NCBI GenBank assembly: GCA_013289955.1
Contig: JABCYZ010000042.1
Span: forward strand, 1 to 51,893
Length of the DNA stretch: 51,893 nt
Reading direction: 5' to 3'
DNA from: Acidobacteriota bacterium
GTDB taxonomy: Bacteria; Acidobacteriota; Terriglobia; Acidiferrales; UBA7541
Shown here one piece after another: positions 26,124-34,581 of this stretch. Made by a program: the position numbers and the translations under genes. Under the pieces are notes generated by a model, which saw only the letters and a list, made by a program, of their open reading frames with translations, did not search any database and was not told where the DNA came from. Numbering within the stretch: the first letter of the stretch is position 1; every line of letters starts with the position of its first letter.

Positions 26124-28277
26124 ATGCGATGCACTCCTAACTCTTTACCGCGAAGAACCGCGCCGGAACTCCCTCTGATCCTCTTTCTTCTGTTCTCGGC
26201 GAACTGCCCGTGGGTGGCGGCGCAGACGATTCGCGTCGACACGACGCCAGCACGGGCCATTCCCTTCGATCCAGATAAGGCTCTCGGAACGTCCGTCGAT
26301 ATTTTGTCCTCCAGGTCGATCGACGCCGTCTACAGCGCGCCGATTCTGAAGGAATCTCTTTCGGCAGGTTGGGGCCCGATCACCTATCGCCAGAATACGG
26401 AGCTGACGATTGCCGCCTGGCACTGGAATCCCAACGGAACCTGGAGCGACGCCGCGCATCAAAGCGGCTACTTTACGGGCAGCGCCGAGCCCAAAGAGTT
26501 TCTCGGACACTCTTACGGCTACGCCCTGCCGCATCGCGGCTCGACGAAAAGCGATGCGTCACAGGGAAAGTATTCACGGCTGACGGATGGAGATCCAGCG
26601 ACGTATTGGAAGAGCAATCCTTACCTGACAAAACATTTTACCGGTGAAGACGATGCGCTGCATCCCCAGTGGATCGTCCTTGATTTTGGCACGCTGCAGG
26701 ATATCGATGCGATCCGCATCGCGTGGGCAAACCCTTACGCGCGGGAATACGTTGTTCAGTACTGGCTTGGAGAGAACGCACTCGAGAAGCCGACTCTGGG
26801 AGTGTGGACGCAGTTTCCTCGAGGCGCAGTCGAGGAAGGAAATGGCGGAACCGTCACGCTGAGATTGTCGGATCGGCCGGTGCGGGCGCGCTTCCTGAGA
26901 ATACGGATGACGGAATCCTCGAACACCTGCGACACGCATGGGAGCGAAGACCCGCGAAACTGCGTGGGATATGCTGTAAATGAAATTTACGCGGGGAATT
27001 TTGCGATAGACGGCTCGTTTATCGATCTGGTGACGCACGCCCCGGGACAGAATCAGACGGAGGCAACGGTCTCGTCGACGGATCCGTGGCACACGGCTCA
27101 GGATATCGAGCCGAGCCGCGACCAAACAGGGTTCGACCTTTTCTACACCAGCGGCATCACCAACAAGCTGCCGGCAATGATCCCCGTGGCGATGATTTAT
27201 GCCACACCTGAGGATGCTGCAGCCGAGCTTGCCTACATCGAGAAGCGTGGCTATCCAGTTTCCTACGTAGAAATGGGCGAAGAGCCGGACGGAAAATATA
27301 CGAGCCCGGAGGACGACGCCGCTCTCTACCTGCAGTGGGCAACGGCTCTACACGGCGTGGACAGGAAGCTGAAGCTCGGTGGCCCGGTGTTCGAAGGCGT
27401 CAACGAAGACATCCAGGTGTGGCCTGACGCGCAGGCGAGAACCTCGTGGCTGGGGCGATTTATCGACTACCTGAAAGCGCATGGGCGGATGAGCGATCTT
27501 GCCTTCGTCTCTTTCGAACACTATCCGTTTCCGCCGTGCGAGATCAATTGGTCGGATCTGTATCGCGAGCCGGAATTGGTGCGGCATATTTTAGAGGTGT
27601 GGCGAGCAGACGGGGTGCCGGCGGACGTGCCGCTGATGATCACGGAAAGCAATCTTTCCTGGGCGCTGACGGAACCGATGGCGGATTTATTTGGTGCGCT
27701 TTGGCTTGCAGACAACGCGGGCTCGTTTCTGGCGAGCGGCGGGGCGGCGTTTTATCACTCGCCGATTCAGCCGGAACCGTTGCGCTCAGGATGCGGGGGC
27801 TACAGCACGTTTGGGAATTTCGTGGCCAACGAAAAGCTTGAGATTTCGCAGCACGCTTCGCAGTATTTCGCGAGTCAAATGATCAACCTGGAGTGGGTGA
27901 AGCACGGCACCGGAGTGCATCAATTGTTCCCTGCCGAAGCAGATGTGCTGGACGACGCGGGGCATATATTGGTGACGGTCTACGCGGTGAAGAGACCGGA
28001 TGGCGTATGGTCCCTGATGATATTGAACAAAGATCCTTCCAACGCGCATTCCGTGAAAATTGAATTCAGAGACTCCGGTGGCAAAAACGTCGCGCGTTTC
28101 GCCGGCCGAGTTACGGCAGTAACGTTTGGCGCGGAGCAATACGTCTGGCACCCGGAAGGGCCGAAAAGTCATGCCGATCCCGACGGTCCCCCGGCCACTT
28201 CGACCGTAAACGCCCCCGGACAGGCATTCACGCTCCCCCGGGCTTCTGTCACCGTCCTGCGCGGCAGCATCGAATAG
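26124..28277 (+). CDS. Secreted putative glycoside hydrolase with F5/8-type C (discoidin) domain
   Basis: 717 residues with a signal peptide (about 1-35, LILFLLFSANCPWVAAQ). Residues about 150-270 are an F5/8-C carbohydrate-binding domain (RLTDGDPATYWKSN, WIVLDFGTLQDIDAIRIAW, ARFLRIRMTES). From about 345 the protein looks like a (beta/alpha)8 clan GH-A domain: YVEMGEEPDGKY (about 380-391) gives a possible acid/base Glu, VSFEHYPFPP a barrel strand, and LMITESNLSW (about 505-514) a possible nucleophile Glu. A small beta domain closes the protein (SLMILNKDPSNAHSVKIEF). It resembles the GH39/GH44/GH30 arrangement without clear membership. The substrate is unknown. Confidence 0.75.
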   Translation: MRCTPNSLPRRTAPELPLILFLLFSANCPWVAAQTIRVDTTPARAIPFDPDKALGTSVDILSSRSIDAVYSAPILKESLSAGWGPITYRQNTELTIAAWHWNPNGTWSDAAHQSGYFTGSAEPKEFLGHSYGYALPHRGSTKSDASQGKYSRLTDGDPATYWKSNPYLTKHFTGEDDALHPQWIVLDFGTLQDIDAIRIAWANPYAREYVVQYWLGENALEKPTLGVWTQFPRGAVEEGNGGTVTLRLSDRPVRARFLRIRMTESSNTCDTHGSEDPRNCVGYAVNEIYAGNFAIDGSFIDLVTHAPGQNQTEATVSSTDPWHTAQDIEPSRDQTGFDLFYTSGITNKLPAMIPVAMIYATPEDAAAELAYIEKRGYPVSYVEMGEEPDGKYTSPEDDAALYLQWATALHGVDRKLKLGGPVFEGVNEDIQVWPDAQARTSWLGRFIDYLKAHGRMSDLAFVSFEHYPFPPCEINWSDLYREPELVRHILEVWRADGVPADVPLMITESNLSWALTEPMADLFGALWLADNAGSFLASGGAAFYHSPIQPEPLRSGCGGYSTFGNFVANEKLEISQHASQYFASQMINLEWVKHGTGVHQLFPAEADVLDDAGHILVTVYAVKRPDGVWSLMILNKDPSNAHSVKIEFRDSGGKNVARFAGRVTAVTFGAEQYVWHPEGPKSHADPDGPPATSTVNAPGQAFTLPRASVTVLRGSIE

Positions 28278-28408
28278 GGCCCTCGATCGAGAACACGGCG
28301 TCCCATAACCGGACAATCCTGGCCTGACCGCCTATCCAGACACCCCGGAAACACCTCTAGAAGCAAGGAGTTGGCGATTCTTTCGTCTGGCGGGGAATCT
28401 GCTTTCAA

Positions 28409-28431
28409 ACTATAACGTATCACGATATAGT
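28409..28431. promoter_or_regulatory. Imperfect 23-bp palindrome, candidate PadR operator
   Basis: The outer arms ACTATA and TATAGT pair perfectly, and inner CGT/ACG blocks also pair, giving a 23-bp symmetric element centred 71 bp upstream of the PadR start (GTG 28491). Its AT-rich TATA-CG pattern resembles PadR binding sites, and it is placed where the promoter should be. It is probably the autoregulatory operator for the PadR-ADOP pair. Confidence 0.5.
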
Positions 28432-28490
28432 ATTCTCTCTGCCGATAGAGATGGTTCTCCGGGTTCGGACAGGAGCCAGAGGGTGAAAAC

Positions 28491-28856
28491 GTGACAAAAA
28501 AGAGAGAAACGCAGTCGTTCCTGCCGCTCACGCCGGCGATGTTTCACATCCTCCTGGCGCTGGCTGATGGCGAAAAGCACGGATACGCCATCCTGAAAGA
28601 AGTGTCGCGCCGCACCGACGATAAGGTGCGGCTCAGCGCAGGAACGCTCTATGGAAATCTGGCGCGGCTCGAGGGCGCAGGCCTCATCGCGGAATCCGAC
28701 CGGCGCCCGGAAGTGGTGCTCGACGATGAACGGCGCCGCTACTACCTGCTTACAGAATTCGGGCGCGATGTGGCCGTCGCCGAAGCGGAGCGCATGGAAG
28801 AAGCGCTCGGTCAGGCGCGCGCCAAGAAACTTTTCCGAAAACCAAAATTGGCCTAG
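28491..28856 (+). CDS. PadR family transcriptional regulator
   Basis: 121 residues, GTG start with an AGAGGGT-type ribosome-binding site six bases before it. PadR winged helix: LTPAMFHILLALADGEKHGY, then AILKEVSRRTDDKVRLSAGT and LYGNLARLEGAGLIAE, with the RRRYYLLTEFGRDV wing. Helical C-terminus 95-121 for dimerisation. It lies 15 bp upstream of the second ADOP permease and behind the palindrome at 28409-28431. It is a different subtype from the PadR at 11.8 kb. Confidence 0.93.
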   Translation: MTKKRETQSFLPLTPAMFHILLALADGEKHGYAILKEVSRRTDDKVRLSAGTLYGNLARLEGAGLIAESDRRPEVVLDDERRRYYLLTEFGRDVAVAEAERMEEALGQARAKKLFRKPKLA

Positions 28857-28871
28857 CGAGGAATCACCACC

Positions 28872-31532
28872 ATGGCAAAACAGACCCTGCCTTTTTCCCA
28901 GAAGTTGTTTCGAGCGCTTGTTCGCGTGCTCCCGTTCGATTTCCGGACGAACTATGAAGGCGAAATGGAAGGCGTCTTTCGCGAGCAGCACCGTGAAGCG
29001 GAAGAACGCGGCGGTCTGCTCGGAGCGCTCAAGCTCTGGAAGGAAACGATCGCCGGAATCTTTACCACCGCCCCGCGGGAGCACTGGCAAATCCTGACGA
29101 GTGACTGCGGTTACGCCTTTCGCATGATGCGGAAAAATCCTGGATTCACTGCGGTGGCTATTCTGACGCTCGCTTTGGGAATCGGAGCCAATACCGCGAT
29201 CTTCAGCGTGGTGCACTCCGTGCTTCTTCGCCCGCTGCCCTATCCGCAGGGGCAGCAGCTGATTTTCATCCGCCAGCAGGAAACGAAGTTGGGCATCCCG
29301 GACATGGCGTTTTCGGTGAAGGAGATTGAAGACTATCGCTCGCAAAACCGCACCCTGGCGGGGCTTGTGGAATACCATGCCATGTCCTTCACGCTTTTCG
29401 GGCACGGCGATCCCGAGCGCGTGCGCACAGGCGTCGTCTCCGCCAATTATTTTGACTTGTTTGGCGTCCAACCGCTGCTCGGACGAACCTTTTTGCCGGA
29501 CGACGACAAGCTCGGCGCTCCGCCGGTCCTGCTTCTCAGCTACGAATACTGGAAAAACAATTTCGGCTCCGATCCCGGAATCGTCGGCAAGACGTTTGAG
29601 ATGAACGATAAAGTGCACACAGTTGTCGGAGTTCTTCCGCCGGTGCCGCAGTATCCCAATGAGAATGACGTTTATATGGCGACCTCGGCGTGCCCCTTTC
29701 GCTCCAACAAAATGCATCTCGAAGAGCGCGACATGCGCATGATGGAAGTCTTCGGTCGGCTGAAACCCGGCGTGACCGTGGCGCAGGCCAACGCGGATGT
29801 CTCAACAATCGCCGCGGGATTGAAAGCAGCGTATCCAAAATCGTACCCGGAAAATGTGGGGTTCACTTCCTCGGCTGCGCCGCTCCGGGAGGAACTGACC
29901 CGCGAAGCGCGGCCAACGCTGCTTCTTCTCCTCGCTGCGGCGGCGTTCGTGCTTCTCATCGCGTGCGCCAATGTCGCCAACCTGACGCTTGCCCGCATGG
30001 CCAAGCGCGAACGCGAACTCGCCGTCCGCAGCGCTCTCGGTGCGGGAAGAAGCCGGCTCTTGCGCCAGCTCTTGACCGAAAGTTTCCTCATGGCCTTTGC
30101 GGGCGGCGTGCTGGGTTTGCTGCTGGCTTACGGCAGCTTGGATTTGCTCACAGACTTTGTGGGCCGGCTCACGCCCCGCGCCCGCGAGATTCATATTGAC
30201 TCAGGAGTCTTGCTCTTTACGCTTGCTGCCGCGCTCGGCACAAGTCTCGTTTTTGGCACGCTGTCGGCGCTTTTCTCGCGAGCAAATCTTGCTTCGAGCC
30301 TCAAAGAAGGCAGCACCGGCGCAGGCTCGGGCTACCGGCAAAACCGTGTGCGAAGCGCGCTGATCGTCTGCCAGATCGCTTTTTCGTTCATGCTGCTGAT
30401 TGGCGCGGGGCTTATGATTCGCAGCCTCATCAAGATGCAGCAGGTGGATGCAGGCATTGTTCCGCAACGCGTTCTGGCCATGAGAACCATGTTCAATTGG
30501 TCGAAATATACCGCCGCGGAAAAAACCAATGTGGTTGTCCAGAAATTGCTCGACCGGGTGAAATCGGAGCCCGGAGTTCTTTCCGCCGCGATCTCGAGCC
30601 GCTATCCCTTCGAGCCAGAAGCGATCACGGGCGGCCCCGAATCCGTCTCGTTCCAATTTCAAATCGAAGGCCGGGCTTTAGAACCAGGCCAAGCGCCGCC
30701 AGTCAGCACGTTTGCCGCAGTTTCCCCTGACTATTTCAAAACGCTCGGCATTCCTCTCAAAGGAGGCCGGCTGCTGGCGGAAACAGACATCGATAAGGCA
30801 CCGCCCGTGGCGGTCATCAATGAAGCGGCCAAGCGCCAATTCTGGCCGAATGAAGATCCTATCGGAAAACGCGTTTCCGGGGATGCCGGAGATCATTGGG
30901 TCACGATCGTAGGCGTGGTTGGAGATGTTCGAGAATTTGGCCTGGACCATCCGCCTACCGCCGAGTTCTACGCCTCCCAGGCACAAAATGCGCAACCCAG
31001 CACCCTGATTGTGCGCACCATCAGCGAACCGCGCCGCATGGCAGAGGCCCTGACACGCGCAGTGCATGACGTCGACCCGCAAACCGCGGTAACGCACGTT
31101 CTTACCTTGGAACAGGCGCGCTACGAATCCATGGCTTCGCCTCGCGTGACGGCGAGCCTTCTGGGAATTTTCGCGGGCCTGGCGTTGGTCATCGCGACGG
31201 CAGGCATCGGCGGGATCATGGCGCTGATGGTCAGCCAGCGCGTCCGGGAAATCGGAATTCGCATCGCACTTGGCGCGCGGCCAGCAAGCATTCTTCAAAT
31301 GGTTCTCGGACAAGGAATGCTGCTGGCCGTATTGGGAGTCGGAATTGGAATTGCCGGCGCCATTGCTTTGACCGGACTCGTGAAATCGCTCTTGTTCGAA
31401 GTTCCGCCAACCGATGTGTTGACATTCAGCGGCGTCGGCCTGACGCTCCTGGCCGCCGCGGCGCTCGCCAGTTACCTGCCGGCGCGGCGCGCGGCTGCCG
31501 TCGATCCGAACGTCGCGCTACGCGCGGACTAG
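28872..31532 (+). CDS. ADOP family ABC-type permease (MacB/FtsX-like)
   Basis: 886 residues. The N-terminal helical part (about 1-80, FRALVRVLPFDFRTNYEGEM) differs from that of the first ADOP and is the second common ADOP head type. The first membrane segment is at about 95-115 (FTAVAILTLALGIGANTAIF); two MacB-core/FtsX units follow, each with three membrane segments, ending LPARRAAAVDPNVALRAD. It should act as half of a tripartite-like mechanotransmission system, but no ATPase is encoded nearby. Co-transcribed with its PadR regulator 15 bp upstream. Confidence 0.93.
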   Translation: MAKQTLPFSQKLFRALVRVLPFDFRTNYEGEMEGVFREQHREAEERGGLLGALKLWKETIAGIFTTAPREHWQILTSDCGYAFRMMRKNPGFTAVAILTLALGIGANTAIFSVVHSVLLRPLPYPQGQQLIFIRQQETKLGIPDMAFSVKEIEDYRSQNRTLAGLVEYHAMSFTLFGHGDPERVRTGVVSANYFDLFGVQPLLGRTFLPDDDKLGAPPVLLLSYEYWKNNFGSDPGIVGKTFEMNDKVHTVVGVLPPVPQYPNENDVYMATSACPFRSNKMHLEERDMRMMEVFGRLKPGVTVAQANADVSTIAAGLKAAYPKSYPENVGFTSSAAPLREELTREARPTLLLLLAAAAFVLLIACANVANLTLARMAKRERELAVRSALGAGRSRLLRQLLTESFLMAFAGGVLGLLLAYGSLDLLTDFVGRLTPRAREIHIDSGVLLFTLAAALGTSLVFGTLSALFSRANLASSLKEGSTGAGSGYRQNRVRSALIVCQIAFSFMLLIGAGLMIRSLIKMQQVDAGIVPQRVLAMRTMFNWSKYTAAEKTNVVVQKLLDRVKSEPGVLSAAISSRYPFEPEAITGGPESVSFQFQIEGRALEPGQAPPVSTFAAVSPDYFKTLGIPLKGGRLLAETDIDKAPPVAVINEAAKRQFWPNEDPIGKRVSGDAGDHWVTIVGVVGDVREFGLDHPPTAEFYASQAQNAQPSTLIVRTISEPRRMAEALTRAVHDVDPQTAVTHVLTLEQARYESMASPRVTASLLGIFAGLALVIATAGIGGIMALMVSQRVREIGIRIALGARPASILQMVLGQGMLLAVLGVGIGIAGAIALTGLVKSLLFEVPPTDVLTFSGVGLTLLAAAALASYLPARRAAAVDPNVALRAD

Positions 31533-31537
31533 ACCCC

Positions 31538-31550
31538 GGCTCCCCGAGCC
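31538..31550. terminator. Small hairpin between convergent genes
   Basis: GGCTC-CCC-GAGCC sits in the 34-bp gap between the ADOP stop and the YvcK stop, which face each other. It is a minimal bidirectional terminator candidate without a T-run. Confidence 0.3.
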
Positions 31551-31566
31551 AACCACTCAGGAATCG

Positions 31567-32607
31567 CTACCGGGAATGACTTGAAGAAGAAAAAAACTCT
31601 TCGACCAGAAGCCGGGCCAGCCGGCGAGGATTATGGCGGATGACGCCGTGCTCCTCGAGCAGATTATCGAGAACGACGCGGTAGCCGAGCTTCTGCAGCT
31701 CGGGCAAATCAATCATCACCTGTTCCGCTCCCTGGCGCCGATAGCGCTTGGCGACTTCGGGAGAGACCGGCCGGCGGTTGGCCACGACCCAATCGACGAC
31801 CGAGCGCGGCGTGTGGCGCCGAATGGCGCGCAAGTGATCGGCAAGAGAGTACGCCGCGGTTTCGCCCGGCTGCGTCATGAGATTGGCGATGTAAACGCGG
31901 CGTGCAGCGGACTTGGCAATCGCAGCGGCAATTTCCGGGATAAGAAGATTCGGAAGGATGCTGGTATAGAGCGAACCGGGTCCCAGAAGAATCAGGTCGG
32001 CTTCGCGGATAGCATCAATCACCGCCGGAAATGGCGCTACACGCCGGGGCGAAAGCGAAACTTTTTCAATGGGTGTTCGGCTGGCAGTAATGTTGGTCTC
32101 CCCGCGAACCGTTCGGCCATTCACAAGCTTACCCACCAGATGGACATTGGAAAGCGTCGAAGGAAAAATGCGCCCGCGAATGGCCAGGACCTTGCTGCTC
32201 ACGCGAATGGCTTCTGCGAAGTCTCCGGTAACGTGCGTCAGTGCTGCGAGAAAGAGGTTTCCGAAATTGTGCCCTATGAGGCCGCGTCCTGCATGAAAAC
32301 GGTATTGAAAGAGCCGTCCCAGCAGTGCTTCATCTTTCGAGAGCGCTACCATGCAATTGCGAATGTCGCCCGGTGGAAGAACGCGATTTTCCCGGCGAAG
32401 GCGTCCAGAGCTCCCGCCATCATCGGTGACGGTCACGATGGCTGTCAGCTCGCTGATGGGACGGTGGGTGTTTGGGTGTTCATCACTTCTGCGGACGACG
32501 TATTCCTTGAGCCCGCGCAGAAGCGTGGAAAGTCCCGTCCCTCCGCCGAGAGCGACCACGCGGAATCCGCGGGAGAGCGGCTTCGGTTTGGATGTGATTT
32601 TCTTCAC
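31567..32607 (-). CDS. yvcK: YvcK family protein (UDP-GlcNAc-binding, gluconeogenesis factor)
   Basis: 346 residues, Rossmann-like CofD/YvcK fold. Motifs: RVVALGGGTGLSTLLRGLKE (16-35), VTVTDDGGSSGRLRRE (about 60-75), PPGDIRNCMVALS, GHNFGNLFLAALTHVTGDF and LLGPGSLYTSILPNLL. YvcK proteins bind UDP-sugars and link carbon metabolism to cell-wall synthesis, needed for growth on gluconeogenic carbon in Bacillus. The usual neighbours rapZ and whiA are not present here. The start is ATG 32607. Confidence 0.92.
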   Translation of the reverse strand: MKKITSKPKPLSRGFRVVALGGGTGLSTLLRGLKEYVVRRSDEHPNTHRPISELTAIVTVTDDGGSSGRLRRENRVLPPGDIRNCMVALSKDEALLGRLFQYRFHAGRGLIGHNFGNLFLAALTHVTGDFAEAIRVSSKVLAIRGRIFPSTLSNVHLVGKLVNGRTVRGETNITASRTPIEKVSLSPRRVAPFPAVIDAIREADLILLGPGSLYTSILPNLLIPEIAAAIAKSAARRVYIANLMTQPGETAAYSLADHLRAIRRHTPRSVVDWVVANRRPVSPEVAKRYRRQGAEQVMIDLPELQKLGYRVVLDNLLEEHGVIRHNPRRLARLLVEEFFSSSSHSR

Positions 32608-32785
32608 CGGATGACGTAGTGAACCTCGGCAACCAAACGTCTCATTCGAGGCGTGTTGCTCCGTTCCCTATTGCTGCCAGCAGCGCAAAATCTCGATGGA
32701 GACTCTTTCCTTTCGGGCCGGAATTTGCAATCGGGCTTTTTACTTCAGGCGCGTTCCGGTTCACGGGCAAGAAAACCACGGAGGC

Positions 32786-33421
32786 TCAGCCGGCGGTGCC
32801 GTCTTTCTCCGGATAGAGCAACTCCGTAAAGCGAGGATCTTCCTGGAGGAAAGCAAAATCTTCATCGTTGCGCGCGTGATAGCGGTTTTCAGGGCGAAGT
32901 TCAATGGCGACTTTGAGATTCGCCATCGCCGAATCCGCTTCGCCGGTGAGGCAATCGAGAGCGGCAAGCGCGTAATGAATGTAATCCGACTTCGGCGAAG
33001 CTTTCCGCGCCTTGATGAGACTCTCGCGTGCGTCGTCCCAGCGTCCGATGTTCATCATTGCCACACCGCGCTGGTAATGCTCGTCGGCGGTCTTCGGATT
33101 CTGCTCGGCGCTTGGTTTCATGCGCTGCTCGGCGATCCGCAGGTGCATCCTGGCGCGATCCGCCAGGCCCTTGCTCGGCCCTTCCAGAACCTTTTCCAGT
33201 TCCTGCTTGGCTTTGGCAAATTTCTGCTGGTGGAAGAGGGCCAGCGCTTCGTCATAGGTTTTCAGCTGCGCTTGCACCAGCGGATCTACCAGCTCGACAC
33301 CACCCCTTTGCGCCGGGGGAGGTGGAGGCAAGTTCTTTTTTTTCAGTGAGTTGGAGTGGCCATGCACGCTGCCTTTGCCCTGCCCCGATGAACCCGAAGA
33401 GGCTTTGCGCGCTTTTGCCAT
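32786..33421 (-). CDS. Tetratricopeptide repeat protein
   Basis: 211 residues from ATG 33421 (an ATG 12 codons further upstream is also possible). The N-terminus is Lys/Gly/Ser/Pro-rich and disordered (about 1-45). TPR-like helix pairs follow at about 60-95 (YDEALALFHQQKFAKAKQEL), 110-150 (ADEHYQRGVAMMNIGRWDDA) and 150-185 (YALAALDCLTGEADSAMANL), ending with a DEDFAFLQEDPRFTELL tail. There is no signal peptide. It is divergent from mglA, which starts 256 bp away. Probable protein-interaction role; partner unknown. Confidence 0.85.
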   Translation of the reverse strand: MAKARKASSGSSGQGKGSVHGHSNSLKKKNLPPPPPAQRGGVELVDPLVQAQLKTYDEALALFHQQKFAKAKQELEKVLEGPSKGLADRARMHLRIAEQRMKPSAEQNPKTADEHYQRGVAMMNIGRWDDARESLIKARKASPKSDYIHYALAALDCLTGEADSAMANLKVAIELRPENRYHARNDEDFAFLQEDPRFTELLYPEKDGTAG

Positions 33422-33676
33422 GTGGCGAATCGTAGCAGAGGAAAATGACGGCGTCAACGAGCGCCCTTTCCTGCTAATCGGGATGGTAGTGCGATTGCGA
33501 GGACCCTACCTGAGTTACTGCCCGGCGGCATGCGGTGAAAAAAGAGCATCGAACTGGGGGTCTTTTCGCGGAAACTGTAAGTAAGTTACCCGACAGGGGA
33601 CAGGCTCAGCCGGAACGCTGGCCTGCCAGCACCGCCTATGCTATAAATTTTGTTGCCGAACTTTGGTTAGGAACAA

Positions 33677-34264
33677 GTGCCTTTCATCAACTTTCCTGCT
33701 CGCGAAATCAACTGCAAGCTCGTTTACTACGGTCCAGGTCTGGGCGGAAAAACCGCCAACCTCCAGTGGGTCTACGACCACACCGGCCAGAACCAGAAAG
33801 GTAAAATGGTGTCTCTGGCTACCGAGACGGACCGCACCCTGTTTTTCGATTTTCTCCCGCTGGATCTCGGAACCGTGCGTGGCTTCAAAACGCGCTTCCA
33901 CCTCTATACCGTTCCTGGCCAGGTCTTCTATGAAGCCAGCAGGAAGCTCATCTTGAAAGGCGCCGACGGCGTCGTGTTCGTTGCCGATTCGCAAGAAGAG
34001 CGGCTTGACGCGAATTTTGAAACGATGGAAAACCTCCAGGAGCATCTGAAAGAGCACAACCTCAATTTCGGGACGATTCCCTACGTGCTGCAGTTGAACA
34101 AACGCGATCTGCCCAACGCCATGTCCGTTCCGGACTTGACCAAGCAGCTCCAGAAAAAAGGCGAGCCTGTCCTCGAAGGAGTGGCCATTCAGGGAGTCGG
34201 CGTATTCGAGACTCTCAAAGAAGTGGCTAAGCTCGTGCTTGCAGAGCTGAAAAAGGGCGGCTGA
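33677..34264 (+). CDS. mglA: MglA-type small Ras-like GTPase
   Basis: 195 residues, GTG start with TTAGGAA a few bases upstream. G1 loop YYGPGLGGKTANLQW; the G3 region has the MglA-specific TVPGQ instead of DxxGQ (FHLYTVPGQVFYEASRKLIL); G4 NKRDLPNAM. MglA switches between GTP and GDP at the cell pole to direct polarity and, in Myxococcus, gliding motility; its activator MglB (roadblock domain) is not adjacent here. In Acidobacteria stand-alone MglA is common, and its output is unknown. Confidence 0.93.
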   Translation: MPFINFPAREINCKLVYYGPGLGGKTANLQWVYDHTGQNQKGKMVSLATETDRTLFFDFLPLDLGTVRGFKTRFHLYTVPGQVFYEASRKLILKGADGVVFVADSQEERLDANFETMENLQEHLKEHNLNFGTIPYVLQLNKRDLPNAMSVPDLTKQLQKKGEPVLEGVAIQGVGVFETLKEVAKLVLAELKKGG

Positions 34265-34398
34265 TCCCCGCTAGTAAAGCCGGAAGGTCACTTCACCCAT
34301 GTGTCGGGTCGCTCAAAGCTTAATCAGCGTAAGGGTTTACGGGCCGACTTGGTAGGCCGGATTGAGTGTACAGTATTGATAATGGACCAGTAAATGCT

Positions 34399-34421
34399 AC
34401 AACGGTTTTGTAAACCGTTGT
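34399..34421 (+). repeat. tRNA-anticodon-arm-like perfect inverted repeat, possible left island boundary
   Basis: ACAACGGTTT (34399-34408), spacer TGT, AAACCGTTGT (34412-34421): 10-bp perfect arms. The centre reads as an anticodon stem-loop, ACGGT-TTTGTAA-ACCGT, with a Thr(UGU)-type loop, but no T-arm or acceptor follows, so it is not a complete tRNA gene. The bases TAAACCGTTGT (34411-34421) recur in the same orientation at 51635-51645 in a tRNA-Ser fragment. It lies in the 317-bp gap between mglA and the multicopper oxidase, which otherwise contains another inverted repeat (34461-34480) and no gene. It could alternatively be a bidirectional terminator. Confidence 0.5.
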
Positions 34422-34460
34422 GAATGCGTCGGAACCAATGCGGCACCTCGAACGGTCTAG

Positions 34461-34480
34461 GGAACCGTTGTTCCGGTTCC
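34461..34480. repeat. Inverted repeat GGAACCG-TTGTTC-CGGTTCC
   Basis: Seven-base perfect arms with a 6-base loop, in the gap between the convergent mglA and multicopper oxidase genes. A nearby ACCGTT also pairs with AACGGT (34451-34456), so several alternative stems exist. Possibly part of a terminator for one of the two converging transcripts. Confidence 0.3.
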
Positions 34481-34581
34481 ACTTCGACGAATTGCCAACT
34501 CTTCGTCCAGGTGTGTCGCTAAACATATGCGCGTTTAACACCTCGCGGCCCATGGTGTGTTGGGCAGAAATGTGTTTACGC

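Noticed and set aside
28410..29717. 435-codon open frame on the minus strand opposite the second PadR and ADOP genes
   Set aside because: It is fully antisense to two clear genes and its translation shows no family features; it arises from the codon bias of the real strand.
31633..32619. 328-codon plus-strand frame opposite yvcK
   Set aside because: yvcK on the minus strand has all family motifs; the opposite frame is a shadow without recognisable sequence.
34399..34480. Complete tRNA-Thr gene at the left hairpin
   Set aside because: Only an anticodon-arm-like stem-loop is present; no T-arm GGTTCGA motif or matching acceptor strands were found.
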